Made by a program: the position numbers and the translations under genes. From contig UQZN01000010.1 of the NCBI GenBank assembly GCA_900545535.1, forward strand, positions 36,402-100,401: 64,000 nt of DNA. Direction: 5' to 3'. The notes below the pieces were generated by a model. It was not told the DNA's origin and did no database searches. It saw nothing but the letters and a program-made list of their open reading frames with translations. Of this stretch, positions 24,766-34,418 are shown in pieces; positions within the stretch are counted from its first letter, which is position 1; every line of letters begins with the position of its first letter. This stretch comes from an uncultured Phascolarctobacterium sp. Its GTDB lineage: Bacteria > Bacillota > Negativicutes > Acidaminococcales > Acidaminococcaceae.

Positions 24766-25844
24766 CAGTTTTGGCCTCCCATCATTTTTACAAAACGCTT
24801 AAATAAATATTCATGGCCGCCTGGTCCGGGGCTTGCCTCCGGGTGATACTGCACGGCGAAAGAAGGATGATCGAGATAACGCAGGCCTTCGATCGTGCCG
24901 TCATTCAGCGAAACATTGGTTATTTCTACATTCAATCCTGCCAAAGATTTTTCATCAACGGCATAGCCGTGGTTTTGCGAGCTGATCAGCACTTTATTTT
25001 CCAGCAGGTCTTTGACCGGATGGTTGACGCCGCGATGACCAAATTTCATTTTAAAGGTATCGGCGCCGCAGGCTAAAGCCAGAATCTGATGCCCCAGGCA
25101 GATACCGAAAATAGGTTTCTTGCCGATCAGCTTCTTAACTTCTGCTATGATCGGCTGCAGATCCTTCGGGTCGCCAGGGCCATTGGCCAGGAAAATACCG
25201 TCCGGGCGCACTGCTAAGATCTCCTCCGCAGTTGTATAAGCGGGGAAAACTGTTAAATGGCAGTCGAAGCTGGCCAGATATTCAAGAATATTTTGTTTGA
25301 TGCCAAAATCCATGACAGCCACATGGAATTTACCATTGCCCAGCGTATAAATTTCAGGTGTTGTTACTGTCGCCACCTGATCATGCACTTCCGGCGTAGC
25401 CAGCAGCTTTTCAACTTCTGCCTGCGGCATTTCTGCCGGCACGATAACGCCCTGCAGAACACCATAATTACGCAGTTTGCGGGTGATTGCCCGTGTATCT
25501 ACGCCTGTCAGTACAGGCACATCCTGCTCATCTAAAAACTGTTCCAGTGTTTTTTCACAGCGCCAGTTGCTGGGATGATCGCACAGCTCACTGATCACAT
25601 AACCCTGGAAAAAGGACTTGCGGCCCTGGTTAAAAAGCTCGCTGGTACCATAATTACCTACCAGAGGATAAGTCATAACAACGATCTGCCCGCAAAAGGA
25701 CGGGTCGGTAAGAGTTTCCTGATAACCGCTCATGCCGGTAGTAAAAACAACCTCGCCTACCGCATTGCGTTTACCATACAGATCGCCTTCATAAACGCTG
25801 CCGTCTTTTAATACCAATTTACCTTTTCTTGCTACCGTTTGCAT
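24765..25844 (-). CDS. carA: Carbamoyl-phosphate synthase, small (glutaminase) subunit
   Basis: 359 residues. Hydrolyses glutamine and sends ammonia to CarB. Class I amidotransferase triad: Cys in FGICLGHQ, with His and Glu in VQYHPEASPGP. N-terminal CarA domain begins GKLVLKDGSVYEGDLYG. It overlaps the pyrC end by 13 nt, and carB by 1 nt. Confidence 0.98.
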   Translation of the reverse strand: MQTVARKGKLVLKDGSVYEGDLYGKRNAVGEVVFTTGMSGYQETLTDPSFCGQIVVMTYPLVGNYGTSELFNQGRKSFFQGYVISELCDHPSNWRCEKTLEQFLDEQDVPVLTGVDTRAITRKLRNYGVLQGVIVPAEMPQAEVEKLLATPEVHDQVATVTTPEIYTLGNGKFHVAVMDFGIKQNILEYLASFDCHLTVFPAYTTAEEILAVRPDGIFLANGPGDPKDLQPIIAEVKKLIGKKPIFGICLGHQILALACGADTFKMKFGHRGVNHPVKDLLENKVLISSQNHGYAVDEKSLAGLNVEITNVSLNDGTIEGLRYLDHPSFAVQYHPEASPGPGGHEYLFKRFVKMMGGQN

Positions 25845-27124
25845 ACTTCACCATCTCTCATCACGAATTTACCTGCTACCATCGTAGCTACGGCTTTGCC
25901 TTTACAATGTTTTCCCTGGAAAGGAGTTACCTTGCCGCGTGTATAAAATTTCGTATTATCAACAGTCCATTCTTTCTCAAGGTCGATAATAGTTACATCT
26001 GCCGGATAGCCAACTTTTAAACTTCCAGCTTTTAATGCAAAAATATTCGCAGGTTCTGTACTCATTTTACCAATAATTTCGTTAATTGTGAAGATGTTTG
26101 TATGATAAAGATCAGTTAAAACTACACCAACTGATGTTTCCAGACCTGTAAAGCCACAGGGGGCATAGCGGAATTCAACGTCTTTTTCTTCCGGCGCATG
26201 CGGAGCGTGGTCGGTGACGATAGCATCTACAGTGCCGTCTTTAACTGCGGCACGCAGAGCCTCCACATGGTCCTTGCTGCGCAGCGGCGGTGAAACCCTG
26301 GTAGCACTGCTGTAAGTAGCGCAGGCCTCATCGGTCAGGGTAAGATGATGTACCGTAACTTCACAGGTCACATTGACGCCTTTTTTCTTGAATTCGCGAA
26401 TAATATCGATCGCGCCTTTGCTGGCAACATGCGCAATATGTACATGCGCGCCGGTATATTCAGCGATCAGGCAGTCGCGGGCTACGGCAATATCTTCTGC
26501 CACAGCGGGGATACCAGGCACACCGATCCGTGCGGAAACAGCGCCCTCATGCATATAGCCTTCATGGTCTAGCTCCGGTTCGATCGCATGGGAGATCAGA
26601 ACTTTATCGAAAGCGCCGATATATTTGGCGGCAAGCGTAAACAGACGCGGGCTGTTGACAAAGTGGCCGTCATCAGAAAATGCCATCGCGCCTTTTTCCG
26701 ACATATCGATCATTTCGGCCAGCTCTTTGCCTTCTTCACCTTTGCTGATCGCGCCGATAACTTCCACATTGACATAACCTTCACGGGCAGCACGCTCTTT
26801 AATACCCGAAACAACGATCGAATTATCAATGACAGGCTTGGTATTAGGCATACAGGCGATAGTCGTAACACCGCCGGCCGCAGCAGCCATAGTACCGGTC
26901 ACGATATCTTCCTTAGCTTCCAGTCCGGGCTCGCGCAGATGCGTATGCACGTCCACCAGACCGGGCGCCACTACAAGGCCTTTTGCGTCATATACTTCAT
27001 CGGCAGCCGTTTTAATCCCTGCCGCAACTTCTTTGATAACGCCGTCTTCCACAAGTACGTCCATAACGGCGTCAATATTTTGGCTGGGGTCGATGACACG
27101 ACCATTTTTAATCAATGTTTTCAA
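25832..27124 (-). CDS. pyrC: Dihydroorotase
   Basis: 430 residues, type I dihydroorotase. Cyclises carbamoyl aspartate. Metal ligands in PGLVDVHTHLREPG (about residues 55-68), with further His in HVHIAHVASK and Asp in VTDHAPHAPEEK. Starts with TTG (27124) behind GGGGGT; no ATG suits. It overlaps the end of pyrB by 17 nt, so translation is coupled and probably a PyrB-PyrC assembly forms. Confidence 0.96.
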   Translation of the reverse strand: MKTLIKNGRVIDPSQNIDAVMDVLVEDGVIKEVAAGIKTAADEVYDAKGLVVAPGLVDVHTHLREPGLEAKEDIVTGTMAAAAGGVTTIACMPNTKPVIDNSIVVSGIKERAAREGYVNVEVIGAISKGEEGKELAEMIDMSEKGAMAFSDDGHFVNSPRLFTLAAKYIGAFDKVLISHAIEPELDHEGYMHEGAVSARIGVPGIPAVAEDIAVARDCLIAEYTGAHVHIAHVASKGAIDIIREFKKKGVNVTCEVTVHHLTLTDEACATYSSATRVSPPLRSKDHVEALRAAVKDGTVDAIVTDHAPHAPEEKDVEFRYAPCGFTGLETSVGVVLTDLYHTNIFTINEIIGKMSTEPANIFALKAGSLKVGYPADVTIIDLEKEWTVDNTKFYTRGKVTPFQGKHCKGKAVATMVAGKFVMRDGEVCKR

Positions 27125-28064
27125 TTTGCTTACCCCCTGTCAAAGTCAAGAATAAGAGTGCCATACGTACTGCTACGCCGTTTTGCACTTCGTCACGAAT
27201 AGCGGCATTATCGCAGTAACCGACCTCCCAGGAAATTTCCAGGCCGCGGTTCATCGGGCCGGGATGCAGGACAGTAACATCGGGTTTGGCCAGCGCCAGA
27301 CGCTTCTCATTCAGACCGAAGATCCGCGCATACTCACGCGGAGAGGGGAACAGGCCTTTTTTCTGACGTTCCAGCTGAATACGCAGCACATCGATAACAT
27401 CCGCACCTTCGATAGCGTCTTCAACACGTTTATGCACGGTCACGCCCAGACTTTCGATATCGTGCGGCAGCAGTGTCATCGGACCTGCCACATGTACGTC
27501 CGCGCCCATTTTTGTCCAGGCTGCGATATTAGTACGGGCAACGCGGCTGTACAGCACATCGCCTAAAATCGCCATTTTTAAACCTTTCAGGTCTTTGCCC
27601 TGCTCACGAATAGTGAACATATCCAGCAAGCCCTGCGAAGGATGCGCATGCGCTCCGTCACCGGCGTTGATGATAACAGGATCAGCAACCTCCGCAGCAT
27701 AAGCGGCAGCGCCTTCGATAGGATGGCGCATAACGATCGCGTCACAGGCCATAGATTGTACGGTAAGAATAGTATCGCGCAGGCATTCGCCTTTAACGAC
27801 GCTGGAGCTGGCAGTCGTGATATTGACTACGTCAGCGCCAAGATATTTGCCGGCCAGTTCAAAAGAAGTTCTTGTTCTGGTACTGGGCTCATAAAAAAGG
27901 TTGATAATGGATTTGCCCCGCAGTGACGGCACCTTTTTGATATCACGTTTCATGATTTTCTTCATTTCTGCTGCAGTCTGCAGAATCAGTTCATATTCCT
28001 CGATGGAAAGTGAATCCAGATCAAGGATATCTCTGCCACCCAGAGATACGTTTGCTTTTGCCAT
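27108..28064 (-). CDS. pyrB: Aspartate carbamoyltransferase, catalytic subunit
   Basis: 318 residues. First committed step: carbamoyl phosphate plus aspartate. Motifs FYEPSTRTRTSFE (carbamoyl phosphate), HPSQGLLD and HPGPMNRG. ATG at 28064 follows AGGAGG by 7 nt; a 16-codon upstream extension would run through the attenuator. No pyrI regulatory subunit is present. First gene of the pyr operon, under PyrR-type attenuation. Confidence 0.97.
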   Translation of the reverse strand: MAKANVSLGGRDILDLDSLSIEEYELILQTAAEMKKIMKRDIKKVPSLRGKSIINLFYEPSTRTRTSFELAGKYLGADVVNITTASSSVVKGECLRDTILTVQSMACDAIVMRHPIEGAAAYAAEVADPVIINAGDGAHAHPSQGLLDMFTIREQGKDLKGLKMAILGDVLYSRVARTNIAAWTKMGADVHVAGPMTLLPHDIESLGVTVHKRVEDAIEGADVIDVLRIQLERQKKGLFPSPREYARIFGLNEKRLALAKPDVTVLHPGPMNRGLEISWEVGYCDNAAIRDEVQNGVAVRMALLFLTLTGGKQIENID

Positions 28065-28089
28065 TGTCCTACCTCCTATTTGATCACAT

Positions 28090-28186
28090 AAAAAAGCCTT
28101 CTGTGCCTGCAAGATGGCAAAGAAGGCTTGTAGTACAAGTTACCTAAAAGTCTACCTTACAGTCTCACAGGACCGCTTTAAAGGTA
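28090..28186 (-). promoter_or_regulatory. PyrR-type attenuator of the pyr operon
   Basis: On the minus strand a PyrR-binding-loop-like segment, CTTTAAAGCGGTCCTGTGAG followed by ACTGTAAGG (28183-28155), lies within a stem TACCTT/AAGGTA. A terminator then forms from AAGCCTTCT and AGAAGGCTT with TTTTTT (about 28129-28090). Family logic: UMP-bound PyrR stabilises the first hairpin so the terminator forms and the operon is off. No pyrR gene is in this window. Confidence 0.85.
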
Positions 28187-28202
28187 ATATTCTATTGGTA
28201 AT

Positions 28203-28231
28203 ATTCTACCATTCATTGGTTCGTACGTCAA
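28203..28231 (-). promoter_or_regulatory. Promoter of the pyr operon
   Basis: TTGACG (28231-28226), 17-nt spacer, TAGAAT (28208-28203); start near 28196, ten bases before the PyrR site. Confidence 0.78.
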
Positions 28232-28284
28232 ACCAAAATAAAAATTTTTACCGGGATTTTTCCTTAAATTTTCTAACAGCAAAA

Positions 28285-28312
28285 ATCCCATTGCCCTTAC
28301 GGACAATGGGAT
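28285..28312 (-). terminator. Terminator of ppsA
   Basis: ATCCCATTG and CAATGGGAT with TTTTTGC on the minus strand. Confidence 0.82.
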
Positions 28313-28322
28313 CTGTTATTAC

Positions 28323-30710
28323 TTATTTCCAGTCAAGATCTTCGACTTCTTTGCGGCCGCGGCCAGTTAAAGCGTCGAGCATAACGCGCTGTTCCACCTG
28401 GGCAACCAGTTTCTTGGTAAATTTAACAGTATCAGGATTGACGGAGATACTGTCGATACCGCTCTTAATAAGGAACTCGCAGAATTCAGGATAAACGCTG
28501 GGAGCCTGACCGCAGATAGAAACGGTTTTGCCTTCGCTGTGGGCAACCTCGATAAGGTGACGCACTGCGCGGCGTACTGCCAGATTACGTTCATCATAGA
28601 TATGGGAAACGGTATCGTTATCACGGTCGCAGCCCAATACCAGCATGGTCAGGTCGTTGGAACCGATGGAATAACCGTCTACATATTTATTGAACTGGTC
28701 AGCCAGAATGATATTGGAAGGAATTTCAGCCATCAGCCAGACTTTGAAATCTTTACCGCGCTGCAAACCTTCACCTGCCATAATAGCAACAACTTTTTCA
28801 CATTCTTCCACATTGCGGCAGAAGGGGATCATTACGTTGAGGTTTTTCAGGCCGAACTCTTCACGAACTTTACGAACAGCCTGACATTCCAGTTTGAAAG
28901 CTTCGATGTATTTAGGATCGTAGTAACGGGAAGCGCCGCGCCAGCCTAAAAGTGCGGAAGGCTCATAGGGCTCAAACTCGTCGCCGCCTTTCAGATCGCG
29001 ATATTCGCTGGATTTGAAATCGCTGAAACGCAGGGTGACCGGTCTGGGTGCCATAGCCTGGCAAACCTGACGCATACCTTCTGCCAGCTGATTGACAACT
29101 TTTTCCGGATGGCCGGTTTTAATGAGATACAGAGGATGTTCATGGATATAAGTAGTCCAGATGAACTCTTCACGCATCAAACCGATACCATCGCATGGCA
29201 GTACGGAATATTTTTCAGCCAGTTCCGGGTCGCCCAGATTCATATAAACCTTAGTTCCTGTCGGCGGGAAGTATTCGGCAACTGCTACAGCAGCGCCGGC
29301 CTGATTTTCTTTTTTAGCTTCTTCGATAATGCCTTCATAAACTACGCCATGAGTAGCATCGATAGTTACGTCGATACCGTCAGGAATAGTAGTGGTAGCA
29401 GCCTCACCGCGGCTCTTGGTGCCAACGATACAGGGAATGCCCAATTCGCGGCTGACGATGGAAGCGTGGCAGGTCATACCGCCGCTGTCAGTAACGATAG
29501 CTTTGGCTTTTTTCATTGCAGGCACCCAGTCAGGAGCAGTCATCTCGGTAACCAGGATCTCGCCTTCTTTGAATTCGTCGATACGGGAAGGATCAAGGAT
29601 AACGTGCACGCGGCCGGAAACTTTACCAGGGCTGGCCGGCAAACCTTTCACGATAACTTTATGATCAGTAGTAGTCATAGATTTGCTTTCCTGCACTTTT
29701 GCTCCTCCTTCTTTATTGCGGCGGCTCCATACGGTTTCCGGACGGGCCTGCAGAATCCAGATTTTATTAGTGCGTTCATCAACGCCCCATTCCATATCCA
29801 TATAGCAGCCATAATGTTTTTCAATCTTTTTAGCATAATCAGCCAGTTCCAGAATCTGCTCGTCAGTCAAAGTCTGCACTTTGCGCAGTTCTTCAGGAAC
29901 CTGCACTTCTTCGCAGTCGCCGCCTTTTTTACGTACCAGCATAACATCCTGCTCATTTACGCAGCGGTCGATGATTTTATGGTCATGTTTGGAAACAGTA
30001 TAATTATCGGGAGTGACAGTACCCTGAACAACATATTCGCCCAGTCCAAAGGCTGCCTCGATCAAAATGTTATTATCGTCGCCGGTAGCAACATTAACGG
30101 TGAACATGACACCGGCAGATTTAGAGAATACCATCATTTGCACAACAGCGCTCAAAGCAACTTCGATATGATCGAAGCCCTGTTTTTCACGGTAATAAAC
30201 GGCACGGTCAGTAAAGCAGGAAGCGTAGCATTCCTTTACTTTGGCAATGATAGTCTCCGCACCCTGTACGTTCAGATAGGTATCCTGCTGGCCGGCGAAG
30301 CTGGCATCAGGTAAATCTTCAGCAGTAGCACTGGAGCGAACGGCAACGTACGGATTTTCTTCGCCTACTCTTTTGCCCAATTCCACATAAGCGGCGCCAA
30401 TAGCGTCCTGCAGGTCCTGCGGCATTTTTTCTGCCATGATCGCTTCACGCAGACGAGCGCTGACATCACGCAGCAAAGCGCTGTTTTCAACGTCAGTCAG
30501 TTCATACAGAATCGTGCGCATCTTTTCTTCAAGACCGCTTTCTTTAATAAAGTATCTATAAGCGTAAGCCGTGGTAGCAAAACCATAGGGAACCGGAACA
30601 TCCGTCTTAGCAGTCATTTCACCAAGGGAAGAGGATTTACCGCCAACGATGTCAACGTCTTTTCTTTCTAATTGCTCAAACCAGAGAAGAAACTGTTCTT
30701 CTTTTTTCAT
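28323..30710 (-). CDS. ppsA: Phosphoenolpyruvate synthase
   Basis: 795 residues. Converts pyruvate and ATP to PEP, AMP and phosphate; the gluconeogenic entry in an organism living on organic acids. N-terminal ATP-binding domain (VGGKSSSLGEM...VRSSATAEDLPDASFAGQQ), swivelling domain with the phosphorylated His in GGMTCHASIVSRELGIPCIVG (about residue 420), and C-terminal PEP/pyruvate barrel (GSNDLTMLVLGCDRD, CGQAPS). Monocistronic; GTATAC-centred sites upstream may be operators. Confidence 0.95.
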   Translation of the reverse strand: MKKEEQFLLWFEQLERKDVDIVGGKSSSLGEMTAKTDVPVPYGFATTAYAYRYFIKESGLEEKMRTILYELTDVENSALLRDVSARLREAIMAEKMPQDLQDAIGAAYVELGKRVGEENPYVAVRSSATAEDLPDASFAGQQDTYLNVQGAETIIAKVKECYASCFTDRAVYYREKQGFDHIEVALSAVVQMMVFSKSAGVMFTVNVATGDDNNILIEAAFGLGEYVVQGTVTPDNYTVSKHDHKIIDRCVNEQDVMLVRKKGGDCEEVQVPEELRKVQTLTDEQILELADYAKKIEKHYGCYMDMEWGVDERTNKIWILQARPETVWSRRNKEGGAKVQESKSMTTTDHKVIVKGLPASPGKVSGRVHVILDPSRIDEFKEGEILVTEMTAPDWVPAMKKAKAIVTDSGGMTCHASIVSRELGIPCIVGTKSRGEAATTTIPDGIDVTIDATHGVVYEGIIEEAKKENQAGAAVAVAEYFPPTGTKVYMNLGDPELAEKYSVLPCDGIGLMREEFIWTTYIHEHPLYLIKTGHPEKVVNQLAEGMRQVCQAMAPRPVTLRFSDFKSSEYRDLKGGDEFEPYEPSALLGWRGASRYYDPKYIEAFKLECQAVRKVREEFGLKNLNVMIPFCRNVEECEKVVAIMAGEGLQRGKDFKVWLMAEIPSNIILADQFNKYVDGYSIGSNDLTMLVLGCDRDNDTVSHIYDERNLAVRRAVRHLIEVAHSEGKTVSICGQAPSVYPEFCEFLIKSGIDSISVNPDTVKFTKKLVAQVEQRVMLDALTGRGRKEVEDLDWK

Positions 30711-31111
30711 GATCGTAGCACTCCTTTATATTATACTTTTTGGGCCGCGCCCTTAATATAGTGTATACTATATCATATTTGTACACCACATTCAAGGACT
30801 TTTTTCAGCGTTTTTTAACTTTTTGTGTTAAATTTTACAAAACCGGCTTATTTTAAGCGCTTCCCTCCTCTGCTGTTCAAATACTATCTTCGCCATCGAA
30901 AAACAAAGTATATATATTAGTATACACTAAATAATGTCCAGAAAAAAGTAAAATCAACATCACCGACCTAAAAAGCAGCAAAACAAAAACAAAATCGTGC
31001 AGTTTGCCGCAGCTACGCGAAAGGCCCCCGATTACAGACACACCGCGTACTAAGTGTACGCAAGTGTTTGTAATCGGGGGCCTGACAAAGTAGATGCCGT
31101 AAAATGCGCGA
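30711..31111. promoter_or_regulatory. ppsA upstream region with inverted TAGTGTATACTA copies
   Basis: This 400-bp gap holds no gene. TAGTGTATACTA occurs at 30759-30770 and again in inverted orientation (TAGTATACACTA) at 30918-30929, both AT-flanked and GTATAC-centred like GntR-type operators. The first lies about 50 nt upstream of the ppsA start and so at its promoter. The right end holds the long inverted repeat described separately. Confidence 0.4.
31022..31083. repeat. Long imperfect inverted repeat after glyS
   Basis: AGGCCCCCGATTACA (31022-31036) and TGTAATCGGGGGCCT (31069-31083) pair perfectly, and the arms continue inward as ACAC...GCGTAC / GTGTACGC...GTGT around a 3-nt loop, giving a stem of about 28 bp with few mismatches. 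No T-run follows on either strand beyond TTT, so it may act as an RNA 3'-end stabiliser for glyQS or a weak terminator. Confidence 0.7.
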
Positions 31112-33259
31112 TTATAGAACGATGCAGCTCAAATCGCCCACAGCATTAGCAACCTCTTTCGCCTGCTCAAGAAGCGCCAGACGGTTATTTTTAACAGCAA
31201 CATTTTCATCCATGACCATAACGCTGTCAAAGAATTTATTGACAGGTTCAACTACCTGCTCGGCAAGCTTCAAAGCCGCAGCGTAGTTGTAAGTCACAAT
31301 GTCGGGGATCAGCTCTTTGTTAAGACGGATCAGCACGTCATGCAGCTCCTGCTCTGCCGGATCGGCAAACAGCGCGCTGCTGATAGCAACCTCCGTATCG
31401 ATTTTTTTGCAGAGATTGCAGACACGGATCGAAGCCTGAATAACAGCTTCGGCTTCCGGTAAAGCCACATATGCGTTCAGAGCCTGGCAGCGGGCATAAA
31501 TATCAACCAGATCATCGTTACGTTCATCGGCAAAAACAGCGTCAACAACATCATAACGGATACCCTGCTCGATCATCAGATTCTTCAAACGTAATTTAAA
31601 GAACTCCAAAATCTGCGGGATCAGTTTACCGGTATCTTCCGGTTTGATATTGAGCAGATAGAGAGCGCCTGCCAGAATTTTGATCAGTGGCAGATGATAG
31701 TTACTGCTGATCAAAATATTGATGATGCCAAGAGCCTGACGGCGCAGGGCATAGGGGTCCTGCGATCCGGTCGGCGCAAGTCCGCGGCTGAAGGTAGCAA
31801 CGATATTATCCAGTTTATCACTGATACCGACGATACGGCCGATAGTCCCCTGCGGCAGCTCGTCGCCGGCAAAACGCGGCAGATAGTGTTCGTAGATACC
31901 TGCTGCAACCTCGGCAGGCTCGCCGTCCAATTTGGCATATTCACGCCCCATAACGCCCTGCAGCTCGGTAAACTCAACAACCATTCCGGCCACAAGGTCG
32001 GTTTTGGCAAGCAGCGCAGTACGTTTGAGATTAGCGTCGTCAACTTTGACATTGATGGCAAACTTGACCATTTCAGCCAGTTTGGTCAAACGCTCGCTCT
32101 TATCATACATATTGCCCAGGCCTTCCTGGAAGGAAACTGTTTTAAGTTTTTCCAGACGGTCTTCCAGTTTGATTTTACGGTCTTCATTAAAGAAAAATTC
32201 AGCATCGCTGAGACGGGCACGCAAAACACGTTCGTTGCCGTGGGCAACCACATCCAAAAATTCTTTGCCGCCATTGCGGACAGTAATAAATTTATTCAGC
32301 AGTCTGCCTTCGGCATCGACTACCGGGAAATAGCGTTGATGTTCACGCATGGGGGTAATAATGGCTTCCTTCGGCAAGGACAGGAATTTTTCTTCAAACT
32401 TTCCGCACAGAGCCGTCGGATATTCAACAAGGTAATTGACCTCTTCCAGCAGATCCTCATCGATTTCAGCAATACCGCCTTCGGCGGCTGCCAGCTCGGT
32501 CACCTGCTGGCGAATCAATTCACGGCGGGCATCCTGATCGACCAGTACGAAGTTATCAGCCAGTGCCTGCACATAAGCATCAGCATTGGGTATTTCCACA
32601 GCGCCCTGCATCCCCATAACGGCGGAATGCACGACATTGCCGACTTTATTGAGAGCCGCACTCAGCAGACCTTTGTTCTCTACAGCTTCTTTCATCGACT
32701 GCTGCATAAAACGGTGGCCCATTGAATACCTGCCGGATTTCACGCCGGTGATCTCCACCGGTACGACCTTATCGCCAAACAACGCTACCAGCCAGCGGAT
32801 CGGACGTACGAAACGAAAATCATAATCGGCCCAGCGCATATTTTTCGGGAAAGACAACGACTCCAGAATATCAAGCAGCAAAGCCGGCAGCAAATCGGCA
32901 ACAGGCTGACCTGCCAAATGTTTTACGGCATAGACATATTCGCCGCGTACTTCCAGCTCGTTGACGTCTACGCCCTGTCCGCGGGCAAAGCCTATAGCTG
33001 CTTTGGAAGGAGCGCCGCTGACGAAAGCGATCTTGACAGAAGGTCCTTTAGCTTCGATAGTACTGTCAGCCTGTGTCTCTGCCACACCTGCGGCAATAAA
33101 AGTCATACGGCGGGGGGTGCCATAAACCGTGATGTTCTCAAACGGAATCCGCAGCTCCTGCATTTTGCCTGCCGCCAGTTCCTGTAATTGTTTGAGAATG
33201 CCCGGCATAAATTTTGCGGGGATCTCTTCAGTACCGATTTCAAATAATAATTTTTCCAT
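31112..33259 (-). CDS. glyS: Glycyl-tRNA synthetase, beta subunit
   Basis: 715 residues. With GlyQ forms the bacterial alpha2beta2 enzyme charging tRNA-Gly. Begins KLLFEIGTEEIPAKFMP; the central HD-like region and the C-terminal DALR-type anticodon domain (NRLALLEQAKEVANAVGDLSCI) are visible. Its start overlaps the glyQ stop as TAATG. Slightly longer than the E. coli protein (689). Confidence 0.97.
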   Translation of the reverse strand: MEKLLFEIGTEEIPAKFMPGILKQLQELAAGKMQELRIPFENITVYGTPRRMTFIAAGVAETQADSTIEAKGPSVKIAFVSGAPSKAAIGFARGQGVDVNELEVRGEYVYAVKHLAGQPVADLLPALLLDILESLSFPKNMRWADYDFRFVRPIRWLVALFGDKVVPVEITGVKSGRYSMGHRFMQQSMKEAVENKGLLSAALNKVGNVVHSAVMGMQGAVEIPNADAYVQALADNFVLVDQDARRELIRQQVTELAAAEGGIAEIDEDLLEEVNYLVEYPTALCGKFEEKFLSLPKEAIITPMREHQRYFPVVDAEGRLLNKFITVRNGGKEFLDVVAHGNERVLRARLSDAEFFFNEDRKIKLEDRLEKLKTVSFQEGLGNMYDKSERLTKLAEMVKFAINVKVDDANLKRTALLAKTDLVAGMVVEFTELQGVMGREYAKLDGEPAEVAAGIYEHYLPRFAGDELPQGTIGRIVGISDKLDNIVATFSRGLAPTGSQDPYALRRQALGIINILISSNYHLPLIKILAGALYLLNIKPEDTGKLIPQILEFFKLRLKNLMIEQGIRYDVVDAVFADERNDDLVDIYARCQALNAYVALPEAEAVIQASIRVCNLCKKIDTEVAISSALFADPAEQELHDVLIRLNKELIPDIVTYNYAAALKLAEQVVEPVNKFFDSVMVMDENVAVKNNRLALLEQAKEVANAVGDLSCIVL

Positions 33260-34137
33260 TATTTATTCTCCCCTTTCAATAACGGGAAGCCAAGTTTTTC
33301 CCTTTGTTCAACATAGGCAGCGGCGCATAAACGGGCCATAGCGCGCACACGGCCGATGAAAGCGGTTCTTTCGCTGACGCTGATAGCGCCGCGGGAATCT
33401 AAAAGGTTGAAGGTATGCGAGCATTTCAGCACATAATCGTAGGCCGGACGGATATAACCGGCTTCGATAACGCGTTTGGCCTCTGCCTCATATTTATCGA
33501 ACAGATCAAACAACAGTGCTGTATCCGCTATCTGGAAATTATAAAAAGACTGCTCTACTTCGTTAGTATGGAAGACGTCGCCATAAGTTACTCCGTCCAC
33601 CCATTCGATATCAAAAACATTTTCGACGCCCTGGATATACATAGCCAGACGTTCCAGACCATACGTGATCTCAACCGTGACCGGTTTCACGTCGATACTG
33701 CCAACCTGCTGGAAATAGGTGAACTGCGTGATCTCCATACCATCCAGCCAGACCTCCCAGCCCAGTCCCCAGGCTCCCAAAGTCGGAGATTCCCAGTTAT
33801 CCTCAACAAAACGGATATCGTGTTCTTCCTGCCGGATGCCCAGCTCAGCCAGGCTCTGCAGATACAGCTCCTGGATATTATCAGGAGACGGCTTGATAAT
33901 GACCTGATATTGATGATGCTGGAATAACCGGTTGGGGTTATCACCATAACGTCCGTCAGCCGGACGGCGGGACGGCTCTACATAAGCCACACGCCAGGGT
34001 TCCGGTCCTAAAACGCGCAGAAAGGTAGAGGGGTTCATAGTACCCGCACCTTTTTCAACGTCATAGGGCTGGCCCATGATGCAGTTCTGGTCTGCCCAGA
34101 ATTTCTGGAGCTTCAAAATAATTGTTTGAAAATTCAT
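33259..34137 (-). CDS. glyQ: Glycyl-tRNA synthetase, alpha subunit
   Basis: 292 residues, catalytic class II subunit. Signatures LQKFWADQNCIMGQPYDVEKGAGTMNP, YVEPSRRPADGRYGDNPNR and WEVWLDGMEITQFTYFQQ. First gene of a two-gene operon under a T-box leader. Confidence 0.97.
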   Translation of the reverse strand: MNFQTIILKLQKFWADQNCIMGQPYDVEKGAGTMNPSTFLRVLGPEPWRVAYVEPSRRPADGRYGDNPNRLFQHHQYQVIIKPSPDNIQELYLQSLAELGIRQEEHDIRFVEDNWESPTLGAWGLGWEVWLDGMEITQFTYFQQVGSIDVKPVTVEITYGLERLAMYIQGVENVFDIEWVDGVTYGDVFHTNEVEQSFYNFQIADTALLFDLFDKYEAEAKRVIEAGYIRPAYDYVLKCSHTFNLLDSRGAISVSERTAFIGRVRAMARLCAAAYVEQREKLGFPLLKGENK

Positions 34138-34169
34138 GTTCTGCCTCCTATTTTATTCGTTACAACGAC

Positions 34170-34385
34170 AAAAACAAAAAGTCTCCGTCCCTGTAACAAT
34201 TAAGTTACAGGGACGGAGACATCAATCACTCCGCGGTTCCACCCTGCTTGACCGCTGCCGCGGCCCGCCTCGATGTTTATAAAGTTTCCGCTCCCGGGTG
34301 CCTTTTGTTTTCTTATCTGCCGGCTTGCACCATCCCGGCTCGCTAAAACAGAAAACTACTTATCCCTTTCATCGCTTAAAAGAAA
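34170..34385 (-). promoter_or_regulatory. Glycine T-box riboswitch of glyQS
   Basis: On the minus strand the leader shows the AGCGAGCCGGGATGGTG stem-I element, a GGC glycine specifier in AAAAGGCACCCGGGAG, and the T-box AGCAGGGTGGAACCGCGG (34252-34235). The terminator arms GTCTCCGTCCCTGTAAC and GTTACAGGGACGGAGAC (34220-34181) follow, then TTTTTG. Uncharged tRNA-Gly would stabilise the antiterminator. Confidence 0.95.
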
Positions 34386-34418
34386 ATATATCAAATCAGG
34401 CGTCCTTTGTCAATGCTT

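Noticed and set aside
29109..30314. 401-codon plus-strand frame inside ppsA
   Set aside because: It is antisense to a full-length, motif-complete ppsA; GC-rich codon use opens such mirror frames.
31694..32725. 343-codon plus-strand frame inside glyS
   Set aside because: Antisense shadow of glyS with no ribosome site and no domain.
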